From: Allobosea sp.
GTDB lineage: Bacteria; Pseudomonadota; Alphaproteobacteria; Rhizobiales; Beijerinckiaceae
Assembly: GCA_024231975.1 (NCBI GenBank)
Contig: JAAEQB010000097.1
Coordinates: 159,345-223,344, forward strand
Length of the DNA: 64,000 nucleotides
Reading direction: 5' to 3'
The position numbers and the translations under genes were made by a program. The notes under the pieces were generated by a model. That model made no database searches and was not told where the DNA came from. It worked only from the letters and a program-made list of their open reading frames with translations. Numbering within the stretch: position 1 is the first letter of the stretch; each line of letters starts with the position of its first letter. Of this stretch, positions 42,283 through 50,997 are shown one piece after another.

Positions 42283-42819
42283 CTATTGCACGGTCTCATT
42301 GGGATAGACGCCCCAGAGCCGGTCCTGCTTGATATAGCCCGACATCTTGCTGACCGTGACGCGGCACCAGGCGTTCTGGCAGGACTGCACATTGGCGATG
42401 ACGCCGGGCTCCAGCGTCGCCACCACCGAAGCGCCCTCGTTGGCGCTCTCGCGCAGCGAGAAGGACTCGCTCTTGTTCTTCGACCAGGGCGAGACCAGCA
42501 CGGTGCGTCGCCCCGAGAGCAGGCTGTGCAGCACCCAGCCCTCGGTGCCGTCGGCGTCGCGCACGCGGCGCCAGGTCTCGAATTCGGCGGTGATCTCGAC
42601 CGGCAGCCCGGCGCGCTGGAAGACCCAGCTGGTGCGATGCTCCTTCGACGGCCCCTCGCGCAGATTGACCCGGTCCGACTTCAGGCTGACATAGCGCGGC
42701 AGCGGCAGGCCCGAGACCGGGCCGTTGGCGACCTCCTGGGCCGAACCCGGCATCGCCAGCAGGGCCAGCCCCGCCGCAAACATAAGGCCGAGCGCAGCGC
42801 GCATCGTCTGAACCGTCAT
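42283..42819 (-). CDS. Secreted SH3-domain protein
   Basis: 178-residue exported protein. ATG 42819 (aggag site) opens a signal peptide (MTVQTMRAALGLMFAAGLAL ... GSAQ). Two bacterial SH3-like repeats follow: YVSLKSDRVNLREGPSKEH with WRRVRDADGTEGWVLHSLL, and SLRESANEGASVVATLEPG with WCRVTVSKMSGYI. Such proteins bind cell-wall or surface partners. It converges with irr. Confidence 0.88.
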   Translation of the reverse strand: MTVQTMRAALGLMFAAGLALLAMPGSAQEVANGPVSGLPLPRYVSLKSDRVNLREGPSKEHRTSWVFQRAGLPVEITAEFETWRRVRDADGTEGWVLHSLLSGRRTVLVSPWSKNKSESFSLRESANEGASVVATLEPGVIANVQSCQNAWCRVTVSKMSGYIKQDRLWGVYPNETVQ

Positions 42820-43061
42820 CCCACCCACTCCTCGCCTGCCCCGCTTTCGGCGCACTCGCACCGAAGGGTCAGGTTGTGTTCCGCCGCAACGCTGCTAGAC
42901 AACGAAACGGCTGCCGCCCGTCGAAACGGCCCGACTCAATTCCTGATGCGCCTCGGTTAATGGGGGGTTGAGGCGGAAAGGCGACGCTGCGGCCACTGGT
43001 CACGCCTATCGGGCGCTGTACCGGCAATATCGGAGCCTGAGGGGACTTCAAGGAGCCGCCC

Positions 43062-44057
43062 ATGTCGAAGAAAAAGCCCCTGGTCGTGGTCACGCGCAAG
43101 CTGCCGGCCGTGGTCGAGACGCGGATGCGCGAGCTCTTCGACGCCAGGCTCAACCTCGACGACACCCCGATGAGCCAGGCCGCCCTGGTCGAGGCGATGA
43201 AGACCGCCGACGTGCTGGTCCCGACCGTGACTGACAAGATCGATGCCGGGTTGATCGCCCAGGCCGGCGAGCAGCTGCGCCTGATCGCCAATTTCGGCAA
43301 CGGCGTCGACAATATCGACGTCGCGAGCGCGGTGCAGCGCGGCATCACCGTGACCAACACGCCGGGCGTGCTGACCGATGACACCGCTGACATGACGATG
43401 GCGCTGATCCTCGCCGTCGCCCGGCGTATCGCCGAAGGCGCCCGCATCATCACCGACGACGAATGGGCTGGCTGGTCGCCGAACTGGATGCTGGGCCGCC
43501 GCATCACCGGCAAGCGCCTCGGCATCGTCGGCATGGGCCGGATCGGCCAGGCACTTGCCAGGCGCGCCGCCGCCTTCGGCCTGTCGATCCACTATCACAA
43601 CCGCCGCCGGCTCGATTCGCGCATCGAGGAGGCGCTCGACGCGACCTACTGGGATTCGCTCGACCAGATGCTGGCGCGCATGGACGTCGTCTCGGTCAAC
43701 TGCCCGCATACGCCGGCGACCTATCACCTGCTCTCGGCCCGCCGGCTCAAGCTGATGAAACCGGATGCCATCCTGGTGAACACGGCCCGCGGCGAGATCG
43801 TCGACGAATCGGCGCTCTCGCGCATGCTGGAAGCCGGCGAGCTCGCCGGCGCCGGCCTCGACGTGTTCGAGCACGAGCCGGCGGTCAATCCGCGCCTGCT
43901 CAAGCTCGCCCGCCAGCACCGTGTCGTCGTGCTGCCCCATATGGGCTCGGCCACGCATGAAGGCCGCGCCGACATGGGCGAGAAGGTCATCGTCAACATC
44001 AAGACCTTCATGGACGGGCACAAGCCGCCGGACCGCGTCCTGCCCAGCATGCTCTGA
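43062..44057 (+). CDS. D-isomer 2-hydroxyacid dehydrogenase (glyoxylate/hydroxypyruvate reductase-like)
   Basis: 331-residue NAD(P)H enzyme. The Rossmann motif is GIVGMGRIGQALARRAAAFG. Catalytic residues are visible: Arg in VNTARGEIVDE, Glu in GLDVFEHEPAVN and His in VVLPHMGSAT. Closest to glyoxylate reductase GyaR-type enzymes. An aaggag site precedes ATG 43062. Monocistronic; followed by a 139-bp gap and the convergent HxlR gene. Confidence 0.9.
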   Translation: MSKKKPLVVVTRKLPAVVETRMRELFDARLNLDDTPMSQAALVEAMKTADVLVPTVTDKIDAGLIAQAGEQLRLIANFGNGVDNIDVASAVQRGITVTNTPGVLTDDTADMTMALILAVARRIAEGARIITDDEWAGWSPNWMLGRRITGKRLGIVGMGRIGQALARRAAAFGLSIHYHNRRRLDSRIEEALDATYWDSLDQMLARMDVVSVNCPHTPATYHLLSARRLKLMKPDAILVNTARGEIVDESALSRMLEAGELAGAGLDVFEHEPAVNPRLLKLARQHRVVVLPHMGSATHEGRADMGEKVIVNIKTFMDGHKPPDRVLPSML

Positions 44058-44196
44058 GACGTCTACCGGGGCGGCCGCCTGACGCGACCGTCTGCGCTTC
44101 CGGTGCTCACGTACCGATGTACGCTCTGCTCCGGTTCTCGACGGCCACGCCAGTCGACTCGCCCCGGCGACGTCTGGTTCTCGACCACATCCTCGC

Positions 44197-44583
44197 TCAC
44201 GCCGCTTCGGACCGTGCTCCGGGGCGGTAGCGGCATTCCGACAGCATATCGAGCTCGCCGAGATCGGCCGCGTGCCGGCGCCCCCAGTCGCACAGCGTCG
44301 CGATCACCGGGGCGAGGCTCTGGCCAAGCGGCGTCGCCGCATAGTCGACGCGCGCCGGCACCTGCGCGAAGACCTCGCGGCTGACGAGCCCGTGCTCCTC
44401 CATCTCGCGCAATTGCTGGATCAGTACCTTCTGGGTGATCGGCGCAATAAGCTTCTGGAGCTCGGAAAGGCGCTTGGGGCCGTCGAAGAGCTGATAGAGG
44501 ATCACGGCCTTCCAGCGGCCGGAGATCACCTTGAGCGCCCGCTCGACGGGCAGCATCGGCAGGCGCTTCATCGGATCGGCCAT
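44197..44583 (-). CDS. HxlR-family regulator
   Basis: 128-residue winged-helix regulator: LPVERALKVISGRWKAVILYQLFDGPKRLSEL then ISQKVL-type recognition helix (PITQKVLIQQLREMEEHGLV) and RVDYAATPLGQSLAPV. (The first stretch spans about residues 10-41.) ATG 44583 follows gaggtg. HxlR proteins often respond to electrophiles or redox and control an adjacent oxidoreductase; the quinone oxidoreductase at 44687 is divergent from it. Confidence 0.9.
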   Translation of the reverse strand: MADPMKRLPMLPVERALKVISGRWKAVILYQLFDGPKRLSELQKLIAPITQKVLIQQLREMEEHGLVSREVFAQVPARVDYAATPLGQSLAPVIATLCDWGRRHAADLGELDMLSECRYRPGARSEAA

Positions 44584-44686
44584 GCTCACCTCTTGGTCTG
44601 CAGCGAACAAATCGGTGTGTAGCCACCGGCCGGCATCCTAGCCGAGAACGCAGCCCACGCTCATCCCCTTCGCGTGAGACCTATCC

Positions 44687-45676
44687 ATGAAAGCCATCCA
44701 GTACAGCCGCTTCGGTGGCCCCGACGTGCTCGAGATCGTCGAGATCGCTGCGCCATCACCCCGTCCCGGCGAGGTGCTGATCAGGGTCGGCGCCGTCGGC
44801 ATCAATTTCTTCGAGGTGATGATGCGGCAGGACCGTTATGCCGTGACGCCGCCTCTGCCGTTCATTCCCGGCGTCGAGATCGCCGGTACGATCGCCGCGC
44901 TCGGCGACGGCGTCACCAGCTTCTCGGTCGGCGACCGTGTCGCTGCCGCGCTCTATGTCGCCGGCGTGCAGAGCGGCGGCTATGCCGAGCAGGTCGCGGT
45001 TCGCGCCGACGTGGTCGTGCGCCTGCCGGACGAGATTTCTTTCGCAGCAGCAACGGCGCTGCAGGTCCAGGGCCTGACCGCGCTGCACCTGCTGCGCAGC
45101 CACCCGGCAACGGGGAAGAATGTCCTGATCAGTGCCGCCGCAGGCGGTGTCGGCAGCCTGCTGGTCCAGCTGTCCAAGCGCGGCGGCGCCAAGCGGGTCA
45201 TCGCCATGGCGAGCTCAGCCGAGAAGTCGGCATTGGCACGGGAGCTCGGCGCCGATGCCGGCATCGACTACACGCAAGCCGACTGGCCGGAGCAGGTCCG
45301 TGCCGCGACCGATGGCGCCGGCCCCGACCTGATCTTCGACACCTCCGGCGGCGACATTCCGGCGCAGTGTCTTGCGCTGCTCGCGCCGTTCGGCCGGCTC
45401 GTGCTCTACGGCCCGCTCTCGCTCTCGGATTTCCGTCCGGAGACCGAGTCTTTGAAGGCGCTGATCTTCGGCAACCGCACGATCGCCGGCTTCTCGCTGC
45501 TGCCGCATCTGGCGCCCGAACGCCTCGCTGGCGAGCTCGGCGAATTGTTCGGGCTCGCGATCTCGGGCGGGCTCAAATTGCTGCCGGGCGCCAGCTTCCC
45601 GCTGGCACAAGCGAGCGCCGCCCATACGGCGCTGGAAAGCCGGCGCACGGCCGGCAAGCTGGTGCTGGCGCCCTGA
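44687..45676 (+). CDS. Zinc-type quinone oxidoreductase (MDR superfamily)
   Basis: 329-residue NADPH-dependent oxidoreductase. N-terminal MKAIQYSRFGGPDVLEIVEI, VGINFFEVMMRQDRY and the Rossmann segment VLISAAAGGVGSLLVQLSKR place it with quinone oxidoreductases (QOR), which lack catalytic zinc. Divergent from the HxlR gene, its likely regulator. Probable role is detoxification of quinones or enones. Confidence 0.9.
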   Translation: MKAIQYSRFGGPDVLEIVEIAAPSPRPGEVLIRVGAVGINFFEVMMRQDRYAVTPPLPFIPGVEIAGTIAALGDGVTSFSVGDRVAAALYVAGVQSGGYAEQVAVRADVVVRLPDEISFAAATALQVQGLTALHLLRSHPATGKNVLISAAAGGVGSLLVQLSKRGGAKRVIAMASSAEKSALARELGADAGIDYTQADWPEQVRAATDGAGPDLIFDTSGGDIPAQCLALLAPFGRLVLYGPLSLSDFRPETESLKALIFGNRTIAGFSLLPHLAPERLAGELGELFGLAISGGLKLLPGASFPLAQASAAHTALESRRTAGKLVLAP

Positions 45677-45682
45677 AGTCGC

Positions 45683-46684
45683 TCAGCTGGCGCGGGCGGT
45701 TGCGAACTGGCCGGCCTTGCGGAAGCGCCAGAGATAGCCTGGCACCTCGGCCTCGGCCGAGACCGGGTTGATGCCAAGGCCGTGCAAGGTGCGGCCTTCC
45801 TTCTCTGCCGTCATCGAGACGACATTGTCGCTCTGAAGCAGGCTAACCTGGTCGCGCGTCAGGATGAGCTCGTTCGGCAGCAGGCCGAGTGTCAGCATGT
45901 CCGCGAGCTCGAGGACCTGACCCTGCAGGCGGGCGAGGCCGAAGGGCATCGGCGCGATCAGGCGCTTGCGGCCGGTGACCTCGCAGACATAGTCGACCAG
46001 CTCGCGCAGTGTCTTCACCTCGGGGCCGCCGAGCTCATAGACCTTGCCACCCTCGACCTTGCCGTCGACGGCACGCGCGATCGCCTCGGCGACGTCGCCG
46101 ACGAAGACCGGCTGGAACTTGGTCTCGGCCCCGGCGAGCGGCAGCACCGGCAGCATGCGCACCAGCGAGGCGAAGCGGTTGAAGAAGGTGTCCTCCGGCC
46201 CGAACATCACCGAGGGACGCAACACGATCGCCTGCTTGACCAGGGCATGGGCCGCCGCCTCGCCCTCCGCCTTGCTGCGGGCATAGGCGGATATCGATTC
46301 GGCGTCGGCACCGAGCGCCGAGACCTGGATCAGCCGGTCGACGCCGAACTGCGCACAGGCCTGCGCGACCGTGCGGGCGCCCTGCGCCTGCACCGAGGAG
46401 AAATTCTGCCGGCTCTTCTCGCGCATGATGCCGACGAGGTTGATCACCGCGTCGGCGCCCTTGACGGCGGCCGCGACCGAATCGGGGTAGCGCAGATTGG
46501 CCTGGACCGCGGTGACCTGGCCGACGATGCCGAGCGGCTGCAGGAAGCCGGCGAGGTCCGGGCGGCGCACCGCGGCGCGCACGCGATAGCCGCGCCGCGC
46601 CAGCGCCCGCACGACATGCCGCCCGAGGAAGCCCGAGCCGCCGAAGACCGTGACGAGTTGCGAAGCGGGAGGCAGGACCGTCAT
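45683..46684 (-). CDS. NDUFA9-like atypical short-chain dehydrogenase (complex I accessory family)
   Basis: 333-residue protein with an N-terminal NAD(P)-binding motif (LVTVFGGSGFLGRHVVRALA), FQPVFVGDVAEAIARAV and VYELGGPEVKTLRELVDYV. This matches the NDUFA9-like SDR family, associated in alphaproteobacteria with complex I or ubiquinone metabolism. It converges with the quinone oxidoreductase gene, with six bases between the stops. Its start is 180 bp from tRNA-Leu. Confidence 0.87.
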   Translation of the reverse strand: MTVLPPASQLVTVFGGSGFLGRHVVRALARRGYRVRAAVRRPDLAGFLQPLGIVGQVTAVQANLRYPDSVAAAVKGADAVINLVGIMREKSRQNFSSVQAQGARTVAQACAQFGVDRLIQVSALGADAESISAYARSKAEGEAAAHALVKQAIVLRPSVMFGPEDTFFNRFASLVRMLPVLPLAGAETKFQPVFVGDVAEAIARAVDGKVEGGKVYELGGPEVKTLRELVDYVCEVTGRKRLIAPMPFGLARLQGQVLELADMLTLGLLPNELILTRDQVSLLQSDNVVSMTAEKEGRTLHGLGINPVSAEAEVPGYLWRFRKAGQFATARAS

Positions 46685-46865
46685 GATGACGCGAAGCTCC
46701 GTTTGGAAGCGCTGAAAACTGGCTCTATTGTGCCTGTCCTAGTGCATAGCAGCGCGGCTGTGAAGGCGGTGAGACGCCCCCCGCAGCGCGGCTGATACAC
46801 TATTGTCAAAAAGCCGGCTTCGCCCGTTGACAGGCGCGTTCGGCCCCCGTAAACGAACCGCCGTT

Positions 46866-46952
46866 GCCCAGGTGGCGGAATTGGTAGACGCACCAGCTTC
46901 AGGTGCTGGCGCTCGCAAGGGCGTGGAGGTTCGAGTCCTCTCCTGGGCACCA
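46866..46952 (+). tRNA. tRNA-Leu (anticodon CAG)
   Basis: 87-nt class II tRNA. Acceptor GCCCAGG (46866-46872) pairs with CCTGGGC (46942-46948), followed by A and encoded CCA. The anticodon arm is CCAGC-TTCAGGT-GCTGG with CAG at 46900-46902, a long variable arm follows, and the T-loop is GGTTCGAGTCC. An integrase remnant begins 110 bp downstream, so this tRNA is a likely attachment site for an integrative element. Confidence 0.97.
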
Positions 46953-47062
46953 ACTTTCCTTGAGGACTACCAACCTCAAGGACTTAGGCCGGATCAGAGT
47001 GTTGCGCCCATGCGACCGTGTAACAACGGTGTGCATCAATGCTCTACAGGCTCGTCTGCTCA

Positions 47063-47312
47063 GTGAAGCGCCGCGACTCCTCCACAGCCAGTTCACCCAG
47101 CGCATTCCCGCCGATGTGCTGCCCCGTGCTGCCGGCCTCAAGCTCCATTCCGCTCGGCAGTGGGGAGTTTCATCACCTCATCATCTCGCCCGCAATGAAG
47201 GCCGTCCGGTTCTCCCTGCGGACCCGCGACCCGAGCGATGCCAAGGTGCGCAACGGCCGGGTGGCTGCCCACCTTGAGGAAGTCTGGCAGGCGCTCCGGG
47301 CATCCCCCACAA
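47063..47312 (+). pseudogene. Tyrosine recombinase (integrase) N-terminal remnant
   Basis: Pieces of an integrase N-terminal (DUF6538-like) region occur in two frames: KRRDSS from a GTG at 47063, then FTQRIPADVLPRAAGLKL one frame over (about 47090-47145), then back to IPLGSGEFHHLIISP and AVRFSLRTRDPSDAKVR up to EEVWQALRASP (about 47150-47308). Two frameshifts and the loss of the whole catalytic part make it a pseudogene. Sequence then switches abruptly to chrA on the opposite strand. Together with the tRNA it marks an old integration site. Confidence 0.7.
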
Positions 47313-47717
47313 GGCTTGCGCGACGACCGCGACGGCGACGAGCTTGAGCCCATGAAGGAGACCTGCCGCAATCGGGCCATCGAACGCGGCCGAGCCCGCC
47401 GCGAATGCGAACAGAATGAGCGCCGATGGCAGCGTGAAGCCTGCCCGTGCTGCTAGTCCGCCGAAAAGACAGCCGCCACGTAGCACCCCGAGCGCGAAGC
47501 CGACCTAGCTCGATGCCGGGCCCGGAAGGAACTGGCAGAGCACCACAAGATCGCCGTACCCGGCTTCGTCAATCCAGCAACGTCTCAGCACGAGTTCGTC
47601 GCGGAAGTAGCCGAGATGCGCGACCGGTCCGCCAAATGATGTCAGGCCCAGCTTGAGAAAAACGCTAAAGACCTCCCCGAACGAGCCTCGCGTTCTGGTA
47701 GCGATCTCCGCGTCCAT
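47310..47717 (-). pseudogene. chrA: Truncated chromate transporter ChrA, interrupted by an in-frame TAG
   Basis: N-terminal third of ChrA: FSVFLKLGLTSFGGPVAHLG, VLCQFLPGPASS, then a TAG at 47507-47505 where the family has Gln (ASSQVG), and the same frame continues VGFALGVLRGG, GFTLPSALILFAFA and LKLVAVAVVAQALWGM. After that the homology stops at the integrase remnant. ATG 47717 (MDAEIATRTRGSFGEVF) is the probable original start. Chromate efflux needs the full 12-helix protein, so this is non-functional. Confidence 0.8.
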
Positions 47718-47850
47718 CGTGAAGCCCGTCAGCAATGAGATAGGAACGTCGCCATGGCGCCGCATCGCTCATAGCACCCTCCGGTCGGATTCACGACTTC
47801 CTGCGTACCCGGAGCGGCCGCATGCAGTGCATGCCCACCTTCCACCTGCT

Positions 47851-48549
47851 CTAATGCTGCACTGTGCCCTTGGCCATGGCGAGGTGGTGCGGCTGGTGGT
47901 GAGAACCCTGCACCATCAAGCCCATGAACCCGAGAGCCTGGAGCTTCGGCACCTGCTTGGCGTCGCTTGTGGTGACCGTGAGTCTGACCCCGTTGGGCAG
48001 GTCCTCGGTGGTTGCAGCCCAATCGTTCATGGCCTTCAACTCCTGAGCATGGGCTGGCACCATGCGCTTGATGGCCGCCGCAACTCGTCCTTCACCTGTG
48101 ACCGTGGCCTCTACGCCGCTGGAGAGCCGCTTCTCGTCGACGGTCGCGCGGAGCGTAACCTCGTTCATGTCGATCAGGTGTTCGCGTAGGGCCGCGATGC
48201 TCACCTTTGACCAGTCCGTAACTGGATCGGCCTCCAGCAGCCGCACAACCTCCTGAATAGCTCCGAACGCATCCTGGCCCGGCAGCGTGGGCTGAGTGAG
48301 AGCGGTGGACTTCTGGTTCATCATGCCGGGCTGCCTCATTCCGCCTTGGCCCTGCATCATCTGCTTTTGCATGCGGGTCATGTTGTCGCCCATCGAGCCA
48401 TCTATGCCACCGTTCGGCTGGGTCAACGGAGCAGCGGGAGCGCCATGGCCGGGCATATTCGGGTGCTCCGGCATTATCTGGGCAGCGGCGTAGAGGGTGG
48501 TGGCAATGAGCGCCGCGGCGCCCAGGCCTAGCTTCATCGAGGTGGACAT
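47851..48549 (-). CDS. Met/His-rich secreted protein (probable metal-handling)
   Basis: 232-residue exported protein. ATG 48549 opens a signal peptide (MSTSMKLGLGAAALIATTLY). Residues about 26-75 are Met/Pro/Gln-rich (MPEHPNMPGHG; NMTRMQKQMMQGQGGMRQPG), and the C-terminus has GSHHQPHHLAMAKG. Between them lies a folded region (LEADPVTDWSKVSIAALREH ... VTGEGRVAAAIKRMVPAH). Such compositions bind copper or silver in the periplasm. I do not recognise a named family. It lies 75 bp downstream of a Crp-type gene on the same strand and inside the metal-resistance block. Confidence 0.75.
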   Translation of the reverse strand: MSTSMKLGLGAAALIATTLYAAAQIMPEHPNMPGHGAPAAPLTQPNGGIDGSMGDNMTRMQKQMMQGQGGMRQPGMMNQKSTALTQPTLPGQDAFGAIQEVVRLLEADPVTDWSKVSIAALREHLIDMNEVTLRATVDEKRLSSGVEATVTGEGRVAAAIKRMVPAHAQELKAMNDWAATTEDLPNGVRLTVTTSDAKQVPKLQALGFMGLMVQGSHHQPHHLAMAKGTVQH

Positions 48550-48624
48550 GGCGAAGCTCCTTCGGTTCGGTGTGCTTTGGTACACCGGAACCGCACGACT
48601 GCGCATGATTGCGGTCATGCGCTC

Positions 48625-49230
48625 CTAGTTTTCGAGTGCTCTCCGAATGACGATGCCCCCTTCCTGGCGCGAGATCACGCCATCGGCTTCCATCGCCGCC
48701 AGCGTCCGGTAGAATGCCTCACGAGTCAGGCCGAGGTCGGCGGCCATGTCTTGTAGCGGTCCGTCCAGTGTAACGGTACGGCCGTCCGCTCCGGCGGAGA
48801 GGAGGAGGTACTGGAACACGCGCTTCCGGGCGGAGCGAATGTTCCTCAGCTCAAGGCGCGAGCGAAGTGCCTGCGTCTGGCTGGCCAGACGCGCCATGAA
48901 CGCCTCCGAAAGGTCCGGGTTTACGCGAAGAGCCGCAAGCAACGGGCCCTTCGGGTATTTCCAAACCCGGGACTGGACGGCGGCGATGGCATCGCAGTGG
49001 TATGCCCCGGAGAACAGGGCCGCCTCGGCGAATACGTCACCGGCCCGTGCCGTATGGAGCACCACGAGTTGATCGTCGACGGTCCGGCGCACGAGCCTCA
49101 TCCGACCGTTTTCGACGGCGTAGATCGCGGTCGTGGGATCTCCTTGGTCGAACAAGACGTCACCGGCGGCGATTTGCTCAAGCTCAGGACGAATCCCGGA
49201 TGCTGCCGAAAGCCACGAGACCGAGGGCAT
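48625..49230 (-). CDS. Crp/Fnr-family regulator
   Basis: 201-residue regulator. The N-terminal cyclic-nucleotide-like beta-roll (DVLFDQGDPTTAIYAVENGR; AGDVFAEAALFSGAYHCDA) is followed by a C-terminal winged helix (MAADLGLTREAFYRTLAAME). No Fnr-type N-terminal cysteine cluster is present, so it is not an oxygen-sensing Fnr. ATG 49230 (MPSVSWLS) was preferred. It probably controls the downstream Met/His-rich protein, and may respond to metal or redox stress. Confidence 0.88.
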   Translation of the reverse strand: MPSVSWLSAASGIRPELEQIAAGDVLFDQGDPTTAIYAVENGRMRLVRRTVDDQLVVLHTARAGDVFAEAALFSGAYHCDAIAAVQSRVWKYPKGPLLAALRVNPDLSEAFMARLASQTQALRSRLELRNIRSARKRVFQYLLLSAGADGRTVTLDGPLQDMAADLGLTREAFYRTLAAMEADGVISRQEGGIVIRRALEN

Positions 49231-49359
49231 TTCTAGTACTCCCGCGCGAGATTTGGCTCCGACCACCTCTCGCTACATTGTGGGAGCTATCGGTGCGGCA
49301 AGCTTCCGCCCTGATTAGCTCTGGCGCTTATCAGCACACCGGCGCAGCGGTGCGCATGA

Positions 49360-50412
49360 TCATTCAACCGCTCGAACCGACTGAACCCGATCCCCGCGCT
49401 CATACCAACCCTTCGACTGATTCACGATCCAGACGACGGTGAGCATCACCGGGACCTCGATGAGGACGCCGACGACCGTGGCGAGCGCAGCTCCGGAGTT
49501 GAAGCCGAACAGGCTGATCGCGGCGGCGACGGCGAGCTCGAAGAAGTTCGAAGCGCCGATCAAGGCCGACGGGCCCGCGACACAATGCTGCTCGCCCGCG
49601 ATCCGGTTCAGGAGATAGGCCAGTCCGGCATTCAGGTAGACCTGGATCAGGATCGGCACCGCCAGCAGCGCGATCACCATCGGCTGGGCGAGGATCTGCT
49701 CTCCCTGGAAGCCGAAGAGCAGGACGAGGGTGGCAAGCAGTGAGCCCAGGGACACAGGTCCCAGACGACCGAGCAGCCGATCAAGCGCGGCCTGCCCGCC
49801 GTTCGCCAGGAGGCGGCTACGGACGAGTTGTGCGACGATCACGGGAATGACGATGTAGAGAACGACCGAGAGGACGAGGGTTCCCCACGGCACGGTGATC
49901 GCGGAGAGGCCGAGAAGCAGACCGACGATCGGCGCGAAGGCGACGACCATGATTGCGTCATTGAGCGCGACCTGACTGAGCGTGAAGTGAGGCTCGCCCC
50001 TCGTCAGGTTCGACCAGACGAAGACCATCGCCGTGCAGGGCGCAGCAGCCAGGATGATGAGACCGGCGATGTAGCTGTTGACCTGGTCGGCCGGGAGCGA
50101 CGGCCGGAACAGCCAGGCGATGAAGAACCAGCCGAGCGCGGCCATCGAGAAGGGCTTCACCGCCCAGTTGATGAAGAGGGTGACGCCGATCCCGCGCCAG
50201 TGCCTCCCGACCTGCCCGAGCGCCGCGAGGTCGATCTTCAGCAGCATCGGGATGACCATCAGCCAGATCAGGACCGCGACGGGGAGATTGACCTTGGCGA
50301 CCTCGGCCGAGCCGATGGCCTGGAACACGCCCGGCATGACATGACCGAGCGCGATGCCGACGATAATGCACAGCGCGACCCACACCGTGAGGTAGCGTTC
50401 GAAGGTGGACAT
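49360..50412 (-). CDS. acr3: Arsenite efflux transporter, ACR3 family
   Basis: 350-residue inner-membrane exporter of As(III) with ten helices. The conserved Cys of helix 4 is in ILAAAPCTAMVFVWSNL and the conserved Glu is in GVLIEVPVML. ATG 50412 (MSTFERYLTVWVAL) matches family N-termini; the longer frame overlaps arsC. It is seven bases downstream of arsC. It removes the arsenite made by ArsC. Confidence 0.95.
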   Translation of the reverse strand: MSTFERYLTVWVALCIIVGIALGHVMPGVFQAIGSAEVAKVNLPVAVLIWLMVIPMLLKIDLAALGQVGRHWRGIGVTLFINWAVKPFSMAALGWFFIAWLFRPSLPADQVNSYIAGLIILAAAPCTAMVFVWSNLTRGEPHFTLSQVALNDAIMVVAFAPIVGLLLGLSAITVPWGTLVLSVVLYIVIPVIVAQLVRSRLLANGGQAALDRLLGRLGPVSLGSLLATLVLLFGFQGEQILAQPMVIALLAVPILIQVYLNAGLAYLLNRIAGEQHCVAGPSALIGASNFFELAVAAAISLFGFNSGAALATVVGVLIEVPVMLTVVWIVNQSKGWYERGDRVQSVRAVE

Positions 50413-50419
50413 GAGGACC

Positions 50420-50845
50420 TCAGGCGAGAGCGACGGGGCGGCCGGAGGCATCGACGGCGAGTTCGCCATCCTCCTTTCGGAATTCGCCGAGTTGCGGCGG
50501 CAGCAGGGGTAGAACGGCCTCGGACGGCCGACACAGCTTCACGCCTTTGGGGGAAACGACCAGCGGGCGGTTCATCAAGATGGGATGTGCCTCGATCGCG
50601 TCGAGCAGAGCCTCGTCCGACAGGCTTGGGGCGCCGAGGCCGAGTTCGGCGAACGGCGTGCCCTTCTCGCGGAGGATTTCACGGACGGTCAGCCCGGCCC
50701 GGTCGAGAAGCTGTTTCAGGAGCGCCCGGCTCGGCGGCGTCTTGAGGTACTCGATGACATGCGGCTCGACGCCCGCATTGCGGATAAGGCCCAGCGTGTT
50801 ACGGGACGTCCCGCAGGCCGGGTTGTGATAGATGACGACATCCAT
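50420..50845 (-). CDS. arsC: Arsenate reductase, glutaredoxin-dependent (ArsC)
   Basis: 141-residue reductase of As(V) to As(III). The catalytic Cys is in YHNPACGTSRNTL, and the conserved Arg residues are in LREKGTPFAELGL and MNRPLVV ... VKLCRP. ATG 50845 has ggagg seven bases upstream, while GTG 50848 is in frame. It overlaps the stop of the deleted second arsC (ATGA) and is followed by acr3. Confidence 0.94.
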   Translation of the reverse strand: MDVVIYHNPACGTSRNTLGLIRNAGVEPHVIEYLKTPPSRALLKQLLDRAGLTVREILREKGTPFAELGLGAPSLSDEALLDAIEAHPILMNRPLVVSPKGVKLCRPSEAVLPLLPPQLGEFRKEDGELAVDASGRPVALA

Positions 50846-50997
50846 CACGCCACCTCCGGGCGGCCGCCGCTCGCACCTTCGAGACCGCCGATCCGCCGCA
50901 CCGGCTGTGCCAACGCGATCTGGTCCAGGCTGGCCATGATCGACCGGGCTGAATTGTGGGTGCAGAGGAACAGCACGTTGTGGACGCGATCAGGCAT
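50845..50997 (-). pseudogene. Internally deleted low-molecular-weight-phosphatase-type arsenate reductase, 50 codons
   Basis: ATG 50997 starts MPDRVHNVLFLCTHNSARSI, the P-loop (C-x5-R) N-terminus of the thioredoxin-linked ArsC family. Directly after it comes SLDQIALAQPVRRIGGLEGA, which matches the C-terminal end of that family. About 80-100 central residues are missing but the reading frame is kept, with no stop. It overlaps arsR by eight bases and arsC by four, so it is still translated in the coupled operon. Probably inactive, but the reading frame is intact. Confidence 0.75.

Noticed and set aside
44104..44135. Short palindrome around cgtaccgatgtacg between the hydroxyacid dehydrogenase and HxlR genes
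   Set aside because: It resembles a dispersed repeat or terminator but is short, and no second copy was seen in the window.
47039..47347. Small intact gene overlapping the integrase remnant
   Set aside because: Homology moves between frames across it, so the open frame is only part of a decayed integrase.
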